A stretch of 64,000 bases of DNA from assembly GCF_003671715.1 (NCBI RefSeq), contig NZ_RAIF01000032.1, forward strand, positions 2,024,889 to 2,088,888. Direction: 5' to 3'. This document shows positions 60,080 through 64,000 of the stretch, piece by piece. The translations under genes and the position numbers were made by a program. Within the stretch, counting starts at the first letter, position 1. Every line of letters starts with the position of its first letter. Below the pieces are notes generated by a model, which had not been told where the DNA came from, did no database searches, and worked only from the letters and a program-made list of their open reading frames with translations. Origin of the DNA: Streptomyces sp. E2N166. Lineage in GTDB: Bacteria > Actinomycetota > Actinomycetes > Streptomycetales > Streptomycetaceae.

Positions 60080-61348
60080 AGTCGTCCGTGCCGGCAGCGG
60101 TGATGGGGGGATGGGGGAGTGCTCCCGGGGGCGGCGGGGCCGCCCCCGGGTGTCTTGGCTCTGCCTGGCCAGCGGGGCGCTCACGGTTTTGCCGCCGGCG
60201 GTCTGGCGGGTCATGGCGGTGGTGCGGGTGAGGCGGTTGGCCATGGGCCGGCCAAGGCCTCCGTTGCCGCTGCTCATGTCGGGGGTGCGCAGCGTGGCAC
60301 CTGGGGGCTGGGGTCGTGCACGGTCCCCTCGGTGCTGCCCGCTGGGTGCGCGGTCAGGTCCGTGGTGCAGGTGCCGCCGCCGTGGCGCAGGGTGTTGGTG
60401 ACGGGTTCGGAGACGACCGGGACGACCGGGCGGTCTCGGGTGCGAGCGCCGGTAGGAGACCTTCGAGGAGCTCCCGGGCTGTCGCGGGTGCCGGCTGCGG
60501 AGGTGGCCGGGCGGAGGGCTGCGGCGTTGACACTCGTCGTATCCATCAGGGCACCCGCGGTCTCGGATCGTTGACGGCTGGTCCTGTCTGACCGGGGCTT
60601 GTGCCCAAGGCTGCGGTCCGTTGACCCGGCTCGTCCCGGCGCCCATCACTGTTCGAGAGGGATTACCTCTCGGTCGAACACGCGGAAATCTGTATCTGTC
60701 AGAGTAGACATTGAGCGGTGCAGTGGTTATGTTTCTCTCGTGACCCAGAAGGACCGCAGGGCCCGGCAGAGACGAACTGCCGGGCAGCAGTACCCGCAGT
60801 TGCAGAACGGTGCGGTGGTGGAGTTCTGAAGCCAGGGTGGTTGCAGGACGGCGACGGGACTGACGACCGGACCGGGCGGCCCGCAGTGATCAGGGGCCGC
60901 CACCGCAGTGGCAGTACCCAGCAGCGAAGTCAGTGAGCGGTACCTCGGTGAAGGCGTCGGCTGCGGACGCGCGCACCGGGAGGTTCGGCAGTGGGGTTCT
61001 GAGCCAGAGCAGACGCAGGACGGGCGACGGGGCTGGCTGCCGAAGAGTGACGCTTTCACAGGTCACTGAGAGGTTCGCATCACCAGCAGTACGCAGTAGA
61101 GCAGTGCCAGCAGTAGGAAGTTCCCGTTTGGCAGGTAGTTGATCACCGAGGGAAGAACGGAGGAACGAAGCGCCATCAGGATCGCCCGGGCGGAAGTCTT
61201 GGGCCCGGGTACCGCAGGACATCGATAGTGAGGTGGTCTCCGGTCAGGCAACCGCGATCCCCGCGCTCCCGGCAGCAGGCAGGCCGGGCCCGCGGACCCA
61301 GAAGGCCGGCGCAGAATCAGGGTCGGCAGATGGTGTAGCAGTTCCTTC
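60080..61348. other. Long region without a supported gene; leader of the MerR-like gene
   Basis: No frame gives a recognisable protein. From about 60710 the sequence becomes richer in CAG/GTA motifs and lower in GC, and it runs to the palindrome before the MerR-like gene. Open frames overlap here on both strands. It could be a long 5' leader or a decayed segment. Confidence 0.35.
61063..61176 (-). CDS. Possible hydrophobic micropeptide
   Basis: A 37-residue frame: MALRSSVLPSVINYLPNGNF then LLLALLYCVLLVMRTSQ, one hydrophobic helix with a basic end, like small membrane peptides or type I toxins. The codon use is unusual for this window (A/T-rich). No ribosome site is convincing, and it lies opposite the MerR leader, so it may be fortuitous. 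Confidence 0.25.
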   Translation of the reverse strand: MALRSSVLPSVINYLPNGNFLLLALLYCVLLVMRTSQ

Positions 61349-61380
61349 GGGGCCCTGGTGCCGTACGGCACCAGGGCCCC
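61349..61380. terminator. 32-bp perfect palindrome (attenuator/terminator-like)
   Basis: GGGGCCCTGGTGCC and GGCACCAGGGCCCC are perfect 14-bp arms around GTAC. It ends 27 bases before the MerR-like start. A hairpin this stable would block transcription or control ribosome access; no U-run follows. Confidence 0.6.
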
Positions 61381-61406
61381 TCCACGCGTTCCGCAGAGAG
61401 GTGCAG

Positions 61407-61745
61407 ATGACAGCAGACGATTCGTACGGCCGTCTCGACGACGACGATTACCCCGCCTACACCATGGGGCGGGCAGCCGAGATGCTCGGCACGACCCCCG
61501 CCTTCCTGCGGGCCGTCGGGGAAGCCCGGCTGATCACGCCGCTGCGCTCGGAGGGCGGCCACCGCCGCTACTCCCGCTACCAGCTGCGCATCGCCTCCCG
61601 CGCCCGCGAACTCGTCGACCAGGGCACCTCCGTCGAGGCGGCCTGCCGCATCATCATCCTGGAAGACCAGCTTGAAGAAGCCCGGCGTATCAACGAGGAA
61701 CTGCAGAGGCACCCCGCCGGCCTTGTGGACAGGGCCGGCGCCTGA
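61407..61745 (+). CDS. MerR-like HTH regulator (small)
   Basis: A 112-residue protein: DYPAYTMGRAAEMLGTTPAF, LRAVGEARLITPLRSEGGHR, RYSRYQLRIASRARELVDQG and ACRIIILEDQLEEARRINEE. It is a MerR-type winged helix with a short dimer helix, a family seen in several copies in Streptomyces, often near cold-shock genes. GAGAGG lies before the ATG. A strong hairpin and a long leader precede it, so post-transcriptional or read-through control is likely. Confidence 0.8.
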   Translation: MTADDSYGRLDDDDYPAYTMGRAAEMLGTTPAFLRAVGEARLITPLRSEGGHRRYSRYQLRIASRARELVDQGTSVEAACRIIILEDQLEEARRINEELQRHPAGLVDRAGA

Positions 61746-61851
61746 TGCTGCATCTGCCGGCCGGGTCTGTGAAGGTCCGGCTGTCAAGACCGGAAGCTCT
61801 TGCCGTGCCTGAGGACAGCAGTCCGCACCGATGTGCTGGGCCAGGTCCTGG

Positions 61852-62241
61852 CTAGGACTCTCGTCTTCCTGCCGGAGCGATGCGGCTGTGGACGCGGAAC
61901 CGGACGGCCGTGTCGTCGGGCGCGGGGCACAGGTCGATGGCGATGGGGCCGGCGAAGGTGTATCCGTGTTCGGCGGCGTGGCGGCGTACCTGGCCGGCGA
62001 GGGCGGGTGCCACGGGCAGCGGGCTGGCCGCGATCAGCCGGTGGATTTTCGGGAGCAGTTCGATGATGAAGGCGTTGGGTGCCACGACGCGTTGCCGGCC
62101 GACGATCAGAGTGTTGTCGTCGCACTGCCGTAAAAGCGTGGTCAACGCTTCGCCCTGCTCTTGCCTGGCCGGCAGCATGTGACGCCACATGCTCGTTGTC
62201 CACTGCTCCATCAGGCGTTCGCTTGTTCCGAGGAGTCCCAT
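61852..62241 (-). CDS. Stand-alone DUF3662 (FhaA N-terminal-like) protein
   Basis: A 129-residue protein: MGLLGTSERLMEQWTTSMWR, ALTTLLRQCDDNTLIVGRQR, VVAPNAFIIELLPKIHRLIA and RHAAEHGYTFAGPIAIDLCP. It corresponds to the DUF3662 domain that opens FhaA-type proteins (regulators of cell-wall and kinase signalling) but has no FHA domain after it. Either a truncated relic or a small regulatory version. The start at 62241 matches the family N-terminus. Confidence 0.68.
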   Translation of the reverse strand: MGLLGTSERLMEQWTTSMWRHMLPARQEQGEALTTLLRQCDDNTLIVGRQRVVAPNAFIIELLPKIHRLIAASPLPVAPALAGQVRRHAAEHGYTFAGPIAIDLCPAPDDTAVRFRVHSRIAPAGRRES

Positions 62242-62368
62242 CGGGGGCGCCTGCCCCGCCGTGCCCTGAGCAGGCTCACCCGCATGGGTGTACTTGGGAT
62301 GAGGGGTTCCGTCTGCTGCCGGGTGCGCTGGAGCGGGGAGCCGGCGCATGGCTGAGCTTGTTCTTTGT

Positions 62369-63833
62369 CTACCAAGATCTTCCGGGCTTGCCGATGGCCT
62401 TGAGGGTCTCGGGACGTCTGACGGTTTTGCCGACGTCGTAGCGGGGTGCCTGGTGCTTGTTCCTGGTGCCGGGTGGCCGTCCGGGGCCAGCGCCTCGTGG
62501 TTTGGGAACACGGGCCGGGCAGTCGAGGTGAGCGCGGATGTTCCTGAACCCGCGGCGGACCCGGGCCGGGGTGAGCCGGCCGGAGGCGGCGGGTTTCTCC
62601 CAGGGCCGGCGGAGGTCCTCGGCGATGGGCCGGGCGAGCCGGGGAGCTGGGTGTGCGCGACGATCAGGAGCCATGCCCAGCGGTCCGCAGCCTGGGGAGC
62701 ACGAAGTGTCGGGGTGGTCCCGCCCAGGGTCTGCTTCGCGAAGCGGAAGGGTGTGCTCCAGATCGAAGCGGCGGAGAAATGCCTGCCAGAAGCGGTCCAC
62801 GTCGTCCGGGGTGGCACCGGTCTTCGAGGACCATAACGACACCGGCGGGGCATCACGGTCTTTCGACAGATGCTCGACCTTCAACCGCAGCAACGTCCCC
62901 TCTATCAAGGGAAGTTCACCGTCGTGGTCGAGCCATGAGGAGCGGTGGGTGAGCCTTGGGTGAACCCGGTCCCCTGCCTGCGTTTCGGCCTTGCCGTAGT
63001 TGGTGGTGTCGGTGATCGCGGGCTCGGGCCAGGTCTCCGGCTCGGTGAAGCGGAACTCCGGGCCGTGCTTGGGCGGCCGGCCGTTCGTCCCCGGCTGGCG
63101 GGGCGGCTTCGGCGGCCGCATGACGCGGTCGGACCGGACCCTGCCGACCAGCTCGAAGGGCAGGTCACGCAGGACCCACGCCAGGCGGGTGACGTCATAG
63201 CCGGCGTCGCTGACGATCACGATCGGCGGGTCCCCGGCCTGCCACTGGCCCGCGGTGATGAGCCGCTCCACGACACCCCGCAGCTGGGCGGCGGTGACCG
63301 CGGTCGCGTCGTCCACCGGTCCCAGCCGGACCGCGTCCAGAACCGCGGTCCAGGACGTGGCGCCCGGCTCCAGCACGGCGACGAAGGAGTAGGGCCAGCC
63401 CGGAATGAACTGCGACGCCGTCTTCGCACGGCCGTAGACGCGGCAGAACAGCCGCTCCGCTGAGCACAGCGCGTCCGAACGCAGCCACGGCGAGACATCG
63501 ACCGCCAGGACCAGGCGCCCGCCGTCGAAACGCGGCAGGGACAGGCCTGCCAGCACCGCTCAGCCGACCGACGTCGATCCGGCCCCGGTTCAGGCCGCCG
63601 TACATCGCTCCGTGCCCACGCCGATGCTCGGGCAGCAGCGTCAGATCCACCGGGGACTTCACCGCACCGTCCGCACACAACACCGCGTCCATCAGCTCGA
63701 ACAACTCATCGCGCCGGGCGGTCAGACACTCGTAGAACTCGCCCCGGAAGCATGACCCTTCCGCGAACGCTTCCCTCCGGACAGCATCAAGCAGCAGACT
63801 CACCCTCACGGCCTTCGTCTTGGTCACGTGCAC
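62369..63833 (-). pseudogene. DDE transposase (IS4/IS701-like), frameshifted
   Basis: The frame begins MHVTKTKAVRVSLLLDAVRR, GDLFELMDAVLCADGAV-like and MYGGLNRGRIDVGRLSG, then changes near 63557 to LAGLSLPRFDGGRLVLAVDV (D), PPIVIVSDAGYDVTRLAWVL (D) and LIEGTLLRLKVEHLSKDRDA (E region). A second change gives FRFAKQTLGGTTPTLRAPQA, after which the first frame resumes with RLARPIAEDLRRPWEKP. At least three frameshifts; inactive. It ends near the right edge of the window. Confidence 0.75.
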
Positions 63834-64000
63834 CTTGGTCGGAGCACAGGATCAGACGAAGGCCGCCCCCACGTCCGGCGAATCCCCAGGTGAGCGACCC
63901 AGTTCGAGACACCGTTCGAGGCCGGAAGAAAAAGAACAAGCTGAGTGGCTGTGCGGAAACTGCGCCCCCTCCACGCGAAGCGTGACGACCGCGTCCGTGC

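Overview
The window is very GC-rich, with codon use, GTG starts and gene families (SigE-family sigma factor, Trypco1/nSTAND protein, DUF6010, DUF3662, STAS and PadR regulators) typical of Streptomyces. The density of broken insertion sequences, truncated genes and small immunity-like genes, together with two broken copies of the telomere terminal-protein gene tpg, places it in accessory DNA near a replicon end: a chromosome arm or a linear plasmid. No rRNA, tRNA, CRISPR array or core biosynthetic locus is visible.

Layout. 0-1.3 kb: sulfur-handling module (TauE/SafE exporter, CstR-like persulfide sensor, rhodanese). 1.6-5.2 kb: small enzymes and transposon remnants. 5.2-8.8 kb: a Nudix gene in two pieces flanking a truncated IS256 transposase and a secreted tripeptidyl-peptidase. 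9.2-11.5 kb: a three-gene operon of a secreted protein, a SigE-family sigma factor and a membrane-anchored paralogue of the secreted protein. 12-16.3 kb: regulator/STAS pair, then truncated genes joined at IS5, IS21 and other remnants. 16.7-20.8 kb: an IS5 copy with intact ends, a large VCBS/FG-GAP secreted protein and a mosaic transposase. 21-28.7 kb: self-contained regulator-enzyme pairs (Rrf2/SDR, PadR/DUF1048 x2, LysR/DUF6817-ketopantoate reductase) and a SUKH gene. 28.9-38.8 kb: ISAzo13 remnant, HEAT protein, three more SUKH-type genes, two tpg relics, MerR regulator, broken zeta toxin and broken thioredoxin.

38.9-42.3 kb: MFS drug exporter divergent from an XRE-cupin regulator, then a His-rich methyltransferase. 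42.5-44.8 kb: an intact IS21-type istA/istB pair. 44.8-50.8 kb: small unknown genes, a FemAB/CelD-like acetyltransferase, an IS630 copy with intact ends inserted against a deleted IS5, and another IS5-type transposase. 51-52.9 kb: SDR/TetR pair with a palindromic operator and a 142-bp MITE-like element with matching 8-bp target duplication. 53.7-58.6 kb: the clearest biological-conflict candidate, a Trypco1 protein upstream of a 1475-residue trypsin-nSTAND ATPase-TM-propeller protein. 58.7-64 kb: remnants (IS630, carbonic anhydrase tail), a long leader with a 32-bp palindrome before a MerR-like gene, a stand-alone DUF3662 protein and a broken transposase.

The two systems most worth following are the sigma operon at 9.2-11.5 kb, whose membrane and secreted proteins share one extracytoplasmic domain, and the Trypco1/trypsin-nSTAND operon. 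The rest records repeated insertion, deletion and loss in a subtelomeric zone, with isolated immunity-type genes (SUKH) left behind. All calls come from reading the sequence; no database search was run.
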